Shown piece after piece: positions 48,365-60,376 of a stretch of DNA of 64,000 bases. A program made the position numbers and the translations under genes. Origin of the DNA: Actinopolyspora halophila DSM 43834 (lineage in GTDB: Bacteria; Actinomycetota; Actinomycetes; Mycobacteriales; Pseudonocardiaceae). The stretch lies in NCBI RefSeq assembly GCF_000371785.1, contig NZ_AQUI01000002.1, positions 4,451,352-4,515,351 on the forward strand, given 5' to 3'. The notes beneath the pieces were generated by a model. That model did no database searches and had not been told where the DNA came from. It saw only the letters and a program-made list of their open reading frames with translations. Every line of letters starts with the position of its first letter. The first letter of the stretch is position 1.

Positions 48365-48553
48365 ATTTCCATCGAAACCGCTGCCTCACACGGAACAATG
48401 CGCTTCCCACCGGTGAGTCGGGAAGCCATCGGATCCGAGACGCTTTGACAGCGGCTTCCAAAAATCACCGCTTTCACCGCGCTGAAGGACAACCGAGGCC
48501 TGCCGGGTGATTCGCGGATATCGAACCTGTCCGTAGAAGGAGAGTGACCTCAA

Positions 48554-48802
48554 GTGTTGAAGAAGGCTACAGCCGCCGCAGGCATCGCCGCCGCCGGAAT
48601 GATGGCGATGGCCCCCGTGGCCAGCGCCGACACCAAGGGCAACGACGGCATCAACATCCTCAACGACAACAACATCAGCGCGGTGCCGATCCAGCTGTGC
48701 GGCAACGACGTCGCCGTGCTCGGCGCGGTCGCGGAAGTGCTCTCCCCCGAGCAGAGCCAGTGCGTCAACGCTCCCGTCGTCGACCACCCCAAGGCCGACT
48801 GA
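48554..48802 (+). CDS. Small secreted chaplin-like protein 2
   Basis: An 82-residue paralogue of the gene at 48045, with the same signal peptide and an identical C-terminus APVVDHPKAD. Differences cluster in ISAVPIQLCGNDVAVLGAVAE and LSPEQSQCVN. The pair arose by tandem duplication; the upstream regions differ more than the coding parts, so the two may be expressed separately. AAGGAG lies 11 bases before the GTG. Exported, probably cell-surface or secreted; assembly behaviour is inferred only. Confidence 0.75.
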   Translation: MLKKATAAAGIAAAGMMAMAPVASADTKGNDGINILNDNNISAVPIQLCGNDVAVLGAVAEVLSPEQSQCVNAPVVDHPKAD

Positions 48803-48855
48803 CGAGCGGGAACCACACTCCGGTCACGCCGGTCACCGGCGGTTCCGGATGAAGA

Positions 48856-48887
48856 GGCGGGGTCGGACACCGCGGTTCGACCCCGCC
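48856..48887 (+). terminator. Terminator after chaplin-like gene 2
   Basis: GGCGGGGTCG (48856-48865) and CGACCCCGCC (48878-48887) are perfectly complementary with a 12-base loop and are followed by CTTTC. This is a good intrinsic-type terminator for an actinomycete, 53 bases after the stop. Confidence 0.75.
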
Positions 48888-49003
48888 CTTTCACGTCCGC
48901 GGTGGTCCCGCCCCGCTGACCGCTGTTTCCCGGTCGAGTGCTGGTTGGCCCCGCGCTTTCTTCGGCGCAGGCAACGTCGAAACACCCACGTTTCCCGTCG
49001 ACA

Positions 49004-49110
49004 CCGCCGCGGGTCCTCCCGTGGTGCGCTCGCGAGGACGGGCCCGACGTTGTGCAGGGCCGCTACCCGACGTCGGGACACCCGCTCACGAAGCCGTGAG
49101 AGGTTCCGCC
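49004..49110 (+). repeat. Dispersed intergenic repeat, copy 3
   Basis: Reads CCGCCGCGGGTCCTC, GTGGTGCGCTCGCGAGGACG, CCGACGTTGTGCAGGGCCGC, TACCCGACGTCGGGACACCC and GTGAGAGGTTCCGCC. It aligns over its length with the minus strand of 33618-33722 and with 36146-36253. CCCGACGT and ACGTCGGG can pair to form a stem. It lies between the chaplin-like genes and convergent uppS. Confidence 0.8.
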
Positions 49111-49169
49111 GGCCCCACGAGAAGGGCGGACGGAAACCCCTGAAGCTCCCGCAGGCCCGGGAAGGTCCC

Positions 49170-49946
49170 TCAGCCGCCGAACCGGCGATGTCTGGCGGCG
49201 AAATTGCGCAGCGCCCGGAGGAAATCCACCCGGCGGAAAGCGGGCCAGTAGGTCTCACAGAACCAGAACTCCGAGTGCGCCGACTGCCACAGCATGAACC
49301 CGGACAACCGCTGCTCCCCCGAGGTCCTGATCACCAGTTCCGGATCGGGCTGACCCGAGGTGTACAGGTGCTCGGCTATGTGATCGACATCGAGCGACTC
49401 GGCCAGTTCCTCGATGGTGGTTCCCGCCTCGGCGTGCTGTTGCAGCAGCTTGCGAACGGCCTCCGCGATCTCCTGACGACCGCCGTACCCGACGGCGACG
49501 TTGACCTGCATCCCCGAACGGTTCTCGGTACGCAGCGCCGCGGCAGAGATACGGGCGGCCATCTCGGTCGGAAGCAGATCCATCGCCCCGACCACGCGCA
49601 CCCGCCACGGAGTGCCCGGCTGGGTGATCTCCTCGACCACCCCGGCGATGATCTCCAGCAACGAGTCGACCTCTTTGCTGGCACGGCCGAGGTTGTCGGT
49701 GGACAACAACCACAGCGTGACGACCTCCACCTCGCTCTCCCTGCACCAGCCGAGAAAGTCCGAGATCTTGCGCGCCCCGGCGCGATGGCCGTGGTCCGCG
49801 TCCAAGCCGGCCTCTCTCGCCCAACGGCGATTGCCGTCCAGGATCACGCCGACGTGCCTGGGATGCTGGGCTCCCTCCAGCTGACGCCGCAACCGCCATT
49901 CGTAGAGATAGTAGACAAGTTCCCGTAGCCGAACCTTGAGCGCCAC
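49170..49946 (-). CDS. uppS: Cis-prenyltransferase (UppS family)
   Basis: The 258-residue protein has the conserved order of Z-isoprenyl diphosphate synthases: HVGVILDGNRRWAREAGLDA with the catalytic Asp, HGHRAGARKI, VTLWLLSTDNLGRAS, VNVAVGYGGRQEI and DPELVIRTSGEQRLSGFMLW. It condenses IPP units onto an allylic diphosphate at the cytoplasmic membrane face, supplying polyprenyl carriers for cell-wall synthesis. Its place next to the hemolysin III gene matches Rv1086, a short-chain Z-farnesyl diphosphate synthase; chain length cannot be told from sequence alone. It depends on IPP from IspH, encoded in this window. Confidence 0.93.
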   Translation of the reverse strand: MALKVRLRELVYYLYEWRLRRQLEGAQHPRHVGVILDGNRRWAREAGLDADHGHRAGARKISDFLGWCRESEVEVVTLWLLSTDNLGRASKEVDSLLEIIAGVVEEITQPGTPWRVRVVGAMDLLPTEMAARISAAALRTENRSGMQVNVAVGYGGRQEIAEAVRKLLQQHAEAGTTIEELAESLDVDHIAEHLYTSGQPDPELVIRTSGEQRLSGFMLWQSAHSEFWFCETYWPAFRRVDFLRALRNFAARHRRFGG

Positions 49947-50108
49947 GTCTCAAGAGAGTACGCGGACAACGGAACAACTCGTTAAGTGACCACACGGTCG
50001 CCGCGCAGAAACGTGCTTTCCGGACATCCACCTCACCCGCACCCACCCGGGTGAGGACGGTTACCGCAGCCGAGGACAGCTCGGGGTCCTTGCCGTAGGC
50101 TCGGCCCC

Positions 50109-50789
50109 GTGCCTACGGCGAGCTCTTCCCGACAGTCCTCGGCGCTGGTGAAACCGCGCCTGCGTGGATGGATCCACGCCTGGTCGACACTGGGCGCGCT
50201 GGCTTCCGGTGCCGTTCTCATAGTCCTGGCGGCCGCGACCGTCTCCGGTAAAGCGGCCCTGGGTGCCTCCGTCTACGTCGCGACCGTTCTCGGCCTGTTC
50301 GGAGTCAGCGCGCTCTACCACCGCAAAACCTGGAACACGCTCGGAGCACGAACATGGATGCGTCGGCTCGACCACTCCATGATCTTCCTGTTCATAGCGG
50401 GCACCTACACCCCGCTGGCGATGCTCGCCATGCAACCGACCACGGGCACGGTGGTGCTCTCCGTGGTGTGGGGCGGTGCACTCGGCGGGGTCGTGCTGAA
50501 ACTCGCCTGGCCCAACTCCCCACGCTGGGTCGGAGTCCCGGTCTACATCGCCCTCGGCTGGGTGGCGGTGTTCGTGCTGCCAGATCTGCTGAGCAGCGCG
50601 GGCGTGGCTGCCCTGGTACTGATCGTGGTCGGCGGACTGCTCTACACGGGAGGAGCGGTCTGCTACGCCACCCGGCGCCCCGACCCGTGGCCCGAAGTGT
50701 TCGGCTACCACGAGTTCTTCCACTCGGCGGTCTCCGCCGCCGCGATCTGTCACCACATAGCCATCTGGCTCGCCCTGTACTCCTCCTGA
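50109..50789 (+). CDS. Hemolysin III family (PAQR-like) membrane protein
   Basis: The 226-residue protein has seven membrane segments and the family signatures: RGWIHAWSTLGALASGAVL, VSALYHRKTW, LDHSMIFLFIAGTYTPLAM and the C-terminal GYHEFFHSAVSAAAICHHIA. The His residues in LYHR, LDHS and HEFFH correspond to the metal site of PAQR proteins, which suggests a hydrolase-like role in the membrane despite the hemolysin name. The start is GTG at 50109. It diverges from uppS and is convergent with the DUF255 gene, as Rv1085c is placed in Mycobacterium. Confidence 0.9.
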   Translation: MPTASSSRQSSALVKPRLRGWIHAWSTLGALASGAVLIVLAAATVSGKAALGASVYVATVLGLFGVSALYHRKTWNTLGARTWMRRLDHSMIFLFIAGTYTPLAMLAMQPTTGTVVLSVVWGGALGGVVLKLAWPNSPRWVGVPVYIALGWVAVFVLPDLLSSAGVAALVLIVVGGLLYTGGAVCYATRRPDPWPEVFGYHEFFHSAVSAAAICHHIAIWLALYSS

Positions 50790-50935
50790 CGGAGGGAACC
50801 GCTCGCGGAGTGCTGCGCGCAGGTGCTCGCTGAGCGGAACCTCGGGTGGTGCCGGTGACTCGGGCGACGTTTCGGCGCCGCCGCGCCGGGGTCGGGCCCG
50901 GCGCGAAGCGCGCTCAACGGCGACCCGAGTGCCGA

Positions 50936-52984
<2,049 letters not shown>

Positions 52985-53282
52985 ATTCGCAGCCTCCCAC
53001 GTTCCAAGCGTTGCTGTCCGCCCGGTCACCCCGGTGCGGCTCGTACGCACGGAGTACCCAGGGGGCACCACGACTACCACCCGGGGACCTCTTCCGTCCC
53101 GCGGTTCTCGCGGCGGCGAGGCGCCACCCCGATCGTGGAGTTCCCCGGACCACCGAGCGAACCGACTCGCACGAGCTCCCGGCACTGCTTCTCGCGGAAA
53201 CGGGGTGCGTTCCCGTGGGCGGGCGGGGCATGCTGGCGGCCGTGTCGTCAACCCACACCACCCCACGGGAGCAGGGCCGATC

Positions 53283-54605
53283 ATGAGCAGCACGCGCACC
53301 CTCGAACTGCCCGAGCTGGCGTTGATCCTGCTCATCGGACCTTCGGGGTCGGGGAAGTCGACCTTCGCCGCGCGGCTCTTCGAACCGACCCGGGTGGTCT
53401 CCAGTGACCACTGCCGCGCGCTGGTCTCCGACGATCCCGGTGATCAGGACGCCACGCCCGCCGCGTTCGAGGTGCTGCACGCGATCGTCGACAAACGCCT
53501 GGCCGCGCGGCGGACCACGATCGTGGACGCCACGAACGTGCGTGCGAGCGAGCGGCAGTCCCTCCTGCGCATCGCCAAGGAACACGACGTGCCCACGGCG
53601 GCCGTCGTGTTCGACCTCCCGGAACGATCGTGCATCACCCGCAACGCGGCGCGAGCCGACAAACCGGGGCCGGAGGTCGTCCGCAAGCACCACGAGGAAC
53701 TGCGGAACTCCACGAACGATCTCCGCGGCGAGGGATTCCGCCACGTGCACGTGCTCAGCGGGGAGCACGAAACCGAATCGGCCGGGATCGAGTGGACCCG
53801 GCTCCGCAGCGACGCCAGGCAGGAGCAAGGTCCCTTCGACGTGATCGGCGACGTGCACGGCTGTCGCGCCGAGTTGGAGGAGCTGCTGGAACGACTCGGC
53901 TACCGCCTGCGCCGTGACGGGAACGGGACGAGCGTCGACGCCGAGCACCCGCTGGGCAGGCGGGCGATCCTGCTCGGTGATCTGGTCGACCGCGGCCCCG
54001 ACACCCCGGGCGTGCTCCGGCTGGCGATGGGAATGGCCGAGTCGGGCAACGCGCTGGTCGTGATGGGAAACCACGAGAACAAGCTGGTCAAAGCCCTGGA
54101 CGGGCGCAGGGTCAAGATGACCCACGGCCTCGAGAGGACGCTGGAGCAGCTCTCCGGGACCGACGAGGACTTCCGGGGGCTGGTGCGGCGGTTCTGCGGC
54201 GAGCTCCCCGAGCACTACGTGCTGGACGGTGGCGAGCTGGTCGTGGCACACGCCGGTTTACCGGAGCACTACCAGGGCAGGGACTCCGGTCGGGTGCGTG
54301 CCTTCGCGCTCTACGGGGCCACCACCGGTGAGACCGACGAAGCGGGGCTGCCTGTGCGCTACCCGTGGGCCGCGGACTACCGGGGCGCGGCGATCGTGCT
54401 GTACGGGCACACGCCGGTGAGCTCGGCCGAATGGCTCAACCGCACCATGTGCCTGGACACCGGCTGCGTGTTCGGCGGCGCGCTGACCGCCCTGCGCTAC
54501 CCGGAGGACGAACTGGAGTCCGTGCCGGCGAAACAGCACTACAGCCGTCCGGCCCGCCCACGGGGCGAGACGGACGAAGCGGCGACGGAACGGCGGATCC
54601 GGTAG
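53283..54605 (+). CDS. Pnkp-like polynucleotide kinase-phosphatase (no ligase domain)
   Basis: Two domains are visible in 440 residues. Residues about 1-165 are a P-loop kinase with [19 protein letters not shown] and a lid-like region. Residues about 180-420 are a calcineurin-like phosphatase: [40 protein letters not shown] and [11 protein letters not shown]. This is the kinase-phosphatase half of bacterial Pnkp; the C-terminal adenylyltransferase domain of the full 850-870 residue RNA-repair enzyme is missing. It may repair nucleic-acid ends or act as a regulatory phosphatase. A following gene for ligase is absent. Confidence 0.85.
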   Translation: MSSTRTLELPELALILLIGPSGSGKSTFAARLFEPTRVVSSDHCRALVSDDPGDQDATPAAFEVLHAIVDKRLAARRTTIVDATNVRASERQSLLRIAKEHDVPTAAVVFDLPERSCITRNAARADKPGPEVVRKHHEELRNSTNDLRGEGFRHVHVLSGEHETESAGIEWTRLRSDARQEQGPFDVIGDVHGCRAELEELLERLGYRLRRDGNGTSVDAEHPLGRRAILLGDLVDRGPDTPGVLRLAMGMAESGNALVVMGNHENKLVKALDGRRVKMTHGLERTLEQLSGTDEDFRGLVRRFCGELPEHYVLDGGELVVAHAGLPEHYQGRDSGRVRAFALYGATTGETDEAGLPVRYPWAADYRGAAIVLYGHTPVSSAEWLNRTMCLDTGCVFGGALTALRYPEDELESVPAKQHYSRPARPRGETDEAATERRIR

Positions 54606-54745
54606 GGCTCGTCACCCGGTTTCCGGTCGCCGCCGCCCACTGATGTTCGCCGTCCTTCACCTGTCGTGGGTGGTTGTTCGGGGGCAGGGGCAGGCGACGC
54701 CGAAAGTTCCGCCCGAGCCCACCAACAACCCGGCCGGAAAACCGG

Positions 54746-55150
54746 TCAGGATCGCTCGGTCTCGGCGCCCGTGGGGCCGTCTCCCCCTTCCCGGCCCCCC
54801 TCGCCGGACGCGGCGGAGTCCTCCGTGTCCGTCGGGCCGGCGGTGTCCTCGTCCGGTTCGCCCGTGCCCCCCTCGGCGGCACGGGCACGTTCGGCTCTCT
54901 TGACCCGCGCGGGAGCGGCGGCCGCCGCGCGTTGCTCGTCGAACCGGACCGGCACCTTGCGCAGCTGTTTGCTCAACGAGCGGGCCAGGAAAACGACCGC
55001 GATCAGCAGCACCAGGACCAGGAACAAGCCCAACGGGGTGGACTTGCCGAAATCATCGTCCTCCACGCCCGGCCCGGAGTCCTGCGCCAGCACGGAAAGC
55101 GCGGACCGCGACTCCGTCGCGAGCACCGCCGTGTACCCAAGCACCGTCAT
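54746..55150 (-). CDS. Membrane protein, Rv1083-like partner of mca
   Basis: The 134-residue protein has one strong membrane segment ([20 protein letters not shown], about residues 39-58), a basic [12 protein letters not shown] after it, and a disordered acidic Glu/Gly/Thr tail. An N-terminal hydrophobic part (VLGYTAVLA) may be a signal sequence. It begins within the mca stop (ATGA overlap), so it is translated coupled to mca, as Rv1083 is adjacent to mca in Mycobacterium. Function unknown. Confidence 0.75.
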   Translation of the reverse strand: MTVLGYTAVLATESRSALSVLAQDSGPGVEDDDFGKSTPLGLFLVLVLLIAVVFLARSLSKQLRKVPVRFDEQRAAAAAPARVKRAERARAAEGGTGEPDEDTAGPTDTEDSAASGEGGREGGDGPTGAETERS

Positions 55151-56028
55151 GCGTGCACCCGCTCCTGCACCCCGGCGAACAAATCGTCCTCCGGCAACGT
55201 CGTGTCCACCAGCGATCGCACCAGTTCGTAGTCCTCAGTGGGCCAGACGGCGCGCTGGATGTCCAACGGCACCGCGAACCAACGGCTGTTCGGATCGATC
55301 TGGGTCTCGTGGGCCCGCAGTGCCTCGTCGCGCACCTCGAAATAGTCCGCGCACTCGATCTGCGTGGTCACTCGCTCGTAGGGATCCGGGCGTGACCCGT
55401 CCCACTTGCGCAGCCACTCCTCGTAGGGCGACTCGAGCCCGCGCTCCAGCAGCGAATCGTGGAACAGCTGCATGCGCCTGCGCGAGAAACCGTGGCAATA
55501 GTACAACTTCAACGGCTGCCACGGCTTCCCCTGCTCCGGGAAGCGCTCGGGGTCACCGGAAGCGTCGAAGGCCTCCATGGACACCTCGTGGCACTTCACG
55601 TGATCGGGATGCGGGTAACCGCCGGTCTCGTCGTAGGTCACCACCACGTGTGGGCGGAACTCACGCACGAGCCGCACCAGCTCCGCCGTGGGCACCTCCA
55701 GCGGCTGCCGGGCGAAGCACCCCTCCGGCAGCGGCGGCGGGGGGTCCCCTTCGGGAAGACCGGAGTCCACGAAACCCATCCACCGGTGCTGCACACCGAG
55801 CACCTCGGCCGCGCGGGCCATCTCCTCGCGCCGGATCTCCGGCATCTTCTCGACCACACCCGGCCGATCCATGGCAGGGTTCAGAATGCTGCCCGCCTCA
55901 CCGCCGGTGCAGGTGACGACCATCATGTCGTTTCCCTCTGCGGCGTAACGCGCCGTGCTGGCCGCCCCTTTACTGGACTCGTCGTCCGGATGGGCGTGCA
56001 CAGTCATCAGGCGAAGCCTCTCCGCCAT
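55147..56028 (-). CDS. mca: Mycothiol S-conjugate amidase
   Basis: A 293-residue Mca. The zinc motif HAHPDDES (near residue 11) and the later [13 protein letters not shown] supply the ligands, and [14 protein letters not shown] and [12 protein letters not shown] are typical. Mca cleaves mycothiol S-conjugates to release mercapturic acids for export, detoxifying electrophiles and antibiotics. Its presence shows that the organism uses mycothiol. It is longer and distinct from the deacetylase MshB in the [10 protein letters not shown] loop. The gene overlaps the downstream membrane-protein gene. Confidence 0.95.
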   Translation of the reverse strand: MAERLRLMTVHAHPDDESSKGAASTARYAAEGNDMMVVTCTGGEAGSILNPAMDRPGVVEKMPEIRREEMARAAEVLGVQHRWMGFVDSGLPEGDPPPPLPEGCFARQPLEVPTAELVRLVREFRPHVVVTYDETGGYPHPDHVKCHEVSMEAFDASGDPERFPEQGKPWQPLKLYYCHGFSRRRMQLFHDSLLERGLESPYEEWLRKWDGSRPDPYERVTTQIECADYFEVRDEALRAHETQIDPNSRWFAVPLDIQRAVWPTEDYELVRSLVDTTLPEDDLFAGVQERVHA

Positions 56029-56209
56029 TGTCCGGTAATCCTTCCCGTCTGGCTGTCGACACCTGTACCGCCCCCACCGAGTACGGGCGGTACACCCCAG
56101 GGATACTCAACCGAAGGTGCCCCTCCATTGTTCCCGAACGGTGACACCGGCGGGAGGCAGGTCCGGCGCCGAACGAGGCGATCCGACAGGACGTCGAGAG
56201 GCGAAGATC

Positions 56210-56659
56210 GTGACGAGTTCATCCGATACCCCCAGCGGACCCCCCGAAGGCAGGTACGGTCCCCCCCGGAAGGGCCGTAACAGGCGGTGGCCCGCGTGGG
56301 CGCTGGGCACGCTGGTTCTGCTCGCAGGAATCGGGATCTCGGTCGCCGCCTACTCCAACTTCGGCAGCGCCCCCATCGAAGGCAAGGCGGCCACCTTCGA
56401 CGTTCGTGACGAATCGGTCCGGATCACCCTGGAGGTCCGGCGCGACGACCCGACCCGCTCGGCCGAGTGCGTGATCCGCGCCAGGGGACGTTCGGGCAAG
56501 GAGGTCGGACGCGGGGAGGTCCGCATCCCACCCGGGCAGCCGACCGCGTATCACCGCACCGTGCTGACCACCTCGGCTCCACCCGTCACCGGGGAGGTTT
56601 TCGGCTGCTCCTACGATGTCCCGCGTTACCTCGACCCGGAGGAACGGCCATCCGGGTGA
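56210..56659 (+). CDS. DUF4307 membrane protein
   Basis: This 149-residue protein has a basic Pro/Gly-rich N-terminus (GPPEGRYGPPRKGRNRRWPA), one membrane segment (LGTLVLLAGIGISVAAY, about residues 33-50) and an exported beta-rich domain with VRITLEVRRDDPTRSAECVI and a second cysteine in VFGCSYDVP. These are features of DUF4307, found between mca and greA in actinobacteria (Rv1081c position). The GTG at 56210 follows GAGAGG. The two cysteines may form a disulfide outside the cell. Confidence 0.82.
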   Translation: MTSSSDTPSGPPEGRYGPPRKGRNRRWPAWALGTLVLLAGIGISVAAYSNFGSAPIEGKAATFDVRDESVRITLEVRRDDPTRSAECVIRARGRSGKEVGRGEVRIPPGQPTAYHRTVLTTSAPPVTGEVFGCSYDVPRYLDPEERPSG

Positions 56660-56836
56660 AGTTGCCTCCGTGCGCCGGAGGGGCTGACGAAATCACTCAC
56701 AACCCGCCCTGTTTCGTGTTATTGTCGCTATTAGCACGGTCCCGCACGGGCCGTGTTTTTCCATTCCGAGCTCTTCGGGGTGCGGAAGATATCGGCCCGC
56801 GAAGTGCGGAGCCACAGTCGACGAGGAGTGGTGACC

Positions 56837-57325
56837 GTGAGCGATACCCAGGCGACATGGCTGACCCAAGACGCTTACGACCGGCTCAAGGGTGAGCTGG
56901 ACGAGCTCGTGGCCGAGCGCCCGGCGATCGCTGCGAAGATCAACGAAGCTCGCGAAGAGGGCGATCTGAAGGAGAACGGCGGTTATCACGCCGCTCGTGA
57001 GGAACAGGCTCAGCTGGAAGGGCGCGTTCGCCAACTGCAGGAGCTGCTCCGCAACGCGAAGGTCGGCGACGTGCCGACCGAGTCGGGCGTGGCACGTCCC
57101 GGTTCGGTGCTTACGGTGCGTTTCGACGGTGAGGACGAGGAGGAGAAGTTCCTGCTCGCCAACCGCGAGGAAGGCGCACACGGGGACATGGAGGTCTACT
57201 CCCCGAATTCTCCCCTCGGCCAGGCTCTCCTGGATGCCCACGAGGGCGACGTGTGCGAGTACGACCTGCCCAACGGGGGCAAGATGCAGGTGACTCTGAT
57301 CAAGGCCGAGCCGTTCCAGGGCTGA
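56837..57325 (+). CDS. greA: Transcription elongation factor GreA
   Basis: The 162-residue protein begins [20 protein letters not shown] and has the N-terminal coiled coil with the acidic tip region [20 protein letters not shown], then the FKBP-like C-terminal domain with [19 protein letters not shown]. GreA enters the RNA polymerase secondary channel and stimulates cleavage of backtracked transcripts. The GTG at 56837 is chosen because GAGGAG lies eight bases upstream; nearby in-frame GTGs at 56828 and 56831 sit too close to it. Confidence 0.96.
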   Translation: MSDTQATWLTQDAYDRLKGELDELVAERPAIAAKINEAREEGDLKENGGYHAAREEQAQLEGRVRQLQELLRNAKVGDVPTESGVARPGSVLTVRFDGEDEEEKFLLANREEGAHGDMEVYSPNSPLGQALLDAHEGDVCEYDLPNGGKMQVTLIKAEPFQG

Positions 57326-57401
57326 TCGAGGCTTTCCTGTCGTACTGAGGGGTGTGGTTCTTTCGGCGCGGTAGCGTCGGAAAATCCACCCGAGCAACTC
57401 G

Positions 57402-57480
57402 TGCCGCCGCGGAATCTCGGGCGATTGCCCGGCGAGGGCAGCCCCGACGTCGTGGTGCCGCCACCCGAGGTCGGGATCGG
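57402..57480 (+). repeat. Dispersed intergenic repeat, degenerate copy 4
   Basis: GCCGCCGCGGAATCTCGG, then CCCGGCGAGGGCAGCCCCGA, CGTCGTGGTGCCGCCACCCG and AGGTCGGG parallel the first 75 or so bases of copies 2 and 3, in the same order with several mismatches. Confidence 0.55.
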
Positions 57481-57720
57481 CGCAGCCGGGTGCCGATCCG
57501 GGGTTTTGCCGAGTGAGTACCTGCGACAAGCCGAGCAGAAAGCCTCGACGAGGCCGCTGGCCCCGGCTTCTCATCTCCCACACCGGCCACGGACGTTCGG
57601 TTCACGAGGCGACCAGGTGTGTGTTCCTACGCCTGTCCGGCCCCGCTGAGGCGTTCCTTCCGGAAGAGGGACGCCCTGCCGTTCGTAGGACGAGAACCCG
57701 AAACGCCGCTTACTCGTGCA

Positions 57721-57760
57721 CACCCGGTTGAACGTTTCGCGCGAAACGTTCAACCGGGTG
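57721..57760. repeat. 40-bp perfect palindrome with parS-like core
   Basis: The left 20 bases (57721-57740, CACCCGGTTGAACGTTTCGC) are the exact reverse complement of 57741-57760. The central 14 bases are GTTTCGCGCGAAAC, two symmetric changes from the parS core GTTTCACGTGAAAC. As RNA it can form an 18-bp stem with a GCGC loop, so a bidirectional terminator is the alternative reading. It lies between convergent greA and lrp. A half-preserved copy lies at 19195. Confidence 0.7.
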
Positions 57761-57899
57761 CCGGACGTGTTCACTCCCGCACCGAGCTTCTCCGGTGGAG
57801 GCGGTCGTGCGGAACCGCAGGCCGGGGCCGGAACGCCCGTTCACGAGACCGTGGGAGTTCCGCTCGGCGACCGTCCGGTCGAGTGCCGAGCGGAAAACC

Positions 57900-58385
57900 T
57901 CAGTCGGCCATCCGCTCCAGCAGCGGACGAACCCGGGGCGGCACCGGAGTGGACAGCGCTATAGACGTGGAGGTGCGCCGCACCCCGTCGACAGCCACCA
58001 CCCGATCCACGACGCGTTGCAGGTCGTCGTTGGACCGCGCGACCATCCGCACGAACAGATCGCCCTGCCCGGTCGTGGCGTGCACCTCGCAGACTTCGTC
58101 GATCGAGGACAGCTGCTCGGCGACCACACCACGTTGTCCCTGCGCGATCTCCAGCACGGCGAACGCGGTCAGGCCGTAGCCCACCGCGGCCAGGTCGAGT
58201 TCCGGCGGGAAACCACGCAACACCCCCTTGCGGACCATGCGGTCCATCCGCGCCTGCACCGTGCCGCGCGCCACACCGAGCCTGCGCGAACACTCCAACA
58301 CCCCCAGTCGGGGCTCGTCGGACAACAGGAGCAGCAGACGAGCGTCGAGCTCGTCCAGAGCACCATCACCCGCCGTGGTGGCCAT
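57900..58385 (-). CDS. Lrp/AsnC-family transcriptional regulator
   Basis: A 161-residue Lrp-type regulator with an N-terminal helix-turn-helix (LDARLLLLLSDEPRLGVLEC; RRLGVARGTVQARMDRM) and a RAM-type ligand domain containing VHATTGQGDLFVRMVAR and RVVDRVVAVDGVRRT. It diverges from HPPD, so regulation of tyrosine/phenylalanine catabolism by an aromatic amino acid is likely. The ATG at 58385 with GGGAG seven bases upstream is preferred to an extension to 58448. Confidence 0.9.
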   Translation of the reverse strand: MATTAGDGALDELDARLLLLLSDEPRLGVLECSRRLGVARGTVQARMDRMVRKGVLRGFPPELDLAAVGYGLTAFAVLEIAQGQRGVVAEQLSSIDEVCEVHATTGQGDLFVRMVARSNDDLQRVVDRVVAVDGVRRTSTSIALSTPVPPRVRPLLERMAD

Positions 58386-58387
58386 GA

Positions 58388-59755
<1,368 letters not shown>

Positions 59756-59979
59756 CCGATGTTTTCCGGTCGAGTCGTCGGTCGGCTCGAGGTGACCAAC
59801 TACGACAGTCCGAACGAAGGATCTCGATGAGCGCGCCGGAACCGTCGGAGGAACGGTTCCGGGAGAGGAGCTCGTGACGGGGTGTTCCCGAGACGGTTTG
59901 GGTACGCTCGGTGTCGCACAGTCGTTCACCGCGACACGGATGCGTGGGCCCGGTCGCCGTGGGAGCCCCTGGAGGTCTC

Positions 59980-60255
59980 ATGACACGCGCGAGCACCGCT
60001 GGAGGAGCGATATCGCTGGTGGCGGGAATCCTCACCGCTACCGTGTTGTGCGCCGTAGCGGTGTTCACAGTGGTCGGTTCGGGCTGCGAGGACCCGGGCA
60101 GTTACGAGCGGCGCGGCGGCGTTCTCGAACTGGTGAACGGCTGCGTCAGCCGTGGGGACCTGCCGGTGAGCGCGGAGAACGAGGTGCCGTCCCGGCAGGA
60201 GCCGTCCCACCGCTTCGACGGGTCCGGGCAGCGACTCCCCGGGGTGGACTCGTGA
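59980..60255 (+). CDS. Small membrane or secreted protein, unknown
   Basis: This 91-residue product has one N-terminal hydrophobic segment (GGAISLVAGILTATVLCAVA, about residues 9-28) and a hydrophilic domain with two cysteines (SGCEDP and NGCVSRG) that could be paired outside the cell. GGAGG at 59971-59975 precedes the ATG. No family is recognised. It lies between HPPD and the convergent metB-like gene. Confidence 0.6.
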   Translation: MTRASTAGGAISLVAGILTATVLCAVAVFTVVGSGCEDPGSYERRGGVLELVNGCVSRGDLPVSAENEVPSRQEPSHRFDGSGQRLPGVDS

Positions 60256-60376
60256 GCGGTGTCCGGTTTCCTCTTCCGGACACCGCGGGCGAGCGGGATC
60301 ACCCCGGGGAAACCACAGCGGCACGGTCCCTCCGAACCGGAGAGCTCCCTTCGGCGCTACCGGTGCCGAGCTCCCG

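Larger units (their letters stand above)
57326..57899. other. Long gap between greA and lrp with repeat and palindrome
   Basis: No gene is seen in these 574 bases between convergent greA and the Lrp gene. The first half includes a degenerate copy of the dispersed repeat (57402-57480: GCCGCCGCGGAATCTC, GGCGAGGGCAG, CCCGACGTCGTG). The second half includes the 40-bp palindrome. Short open frames here arise from the palindrome and are not protein-like. Confidence 0.6.
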
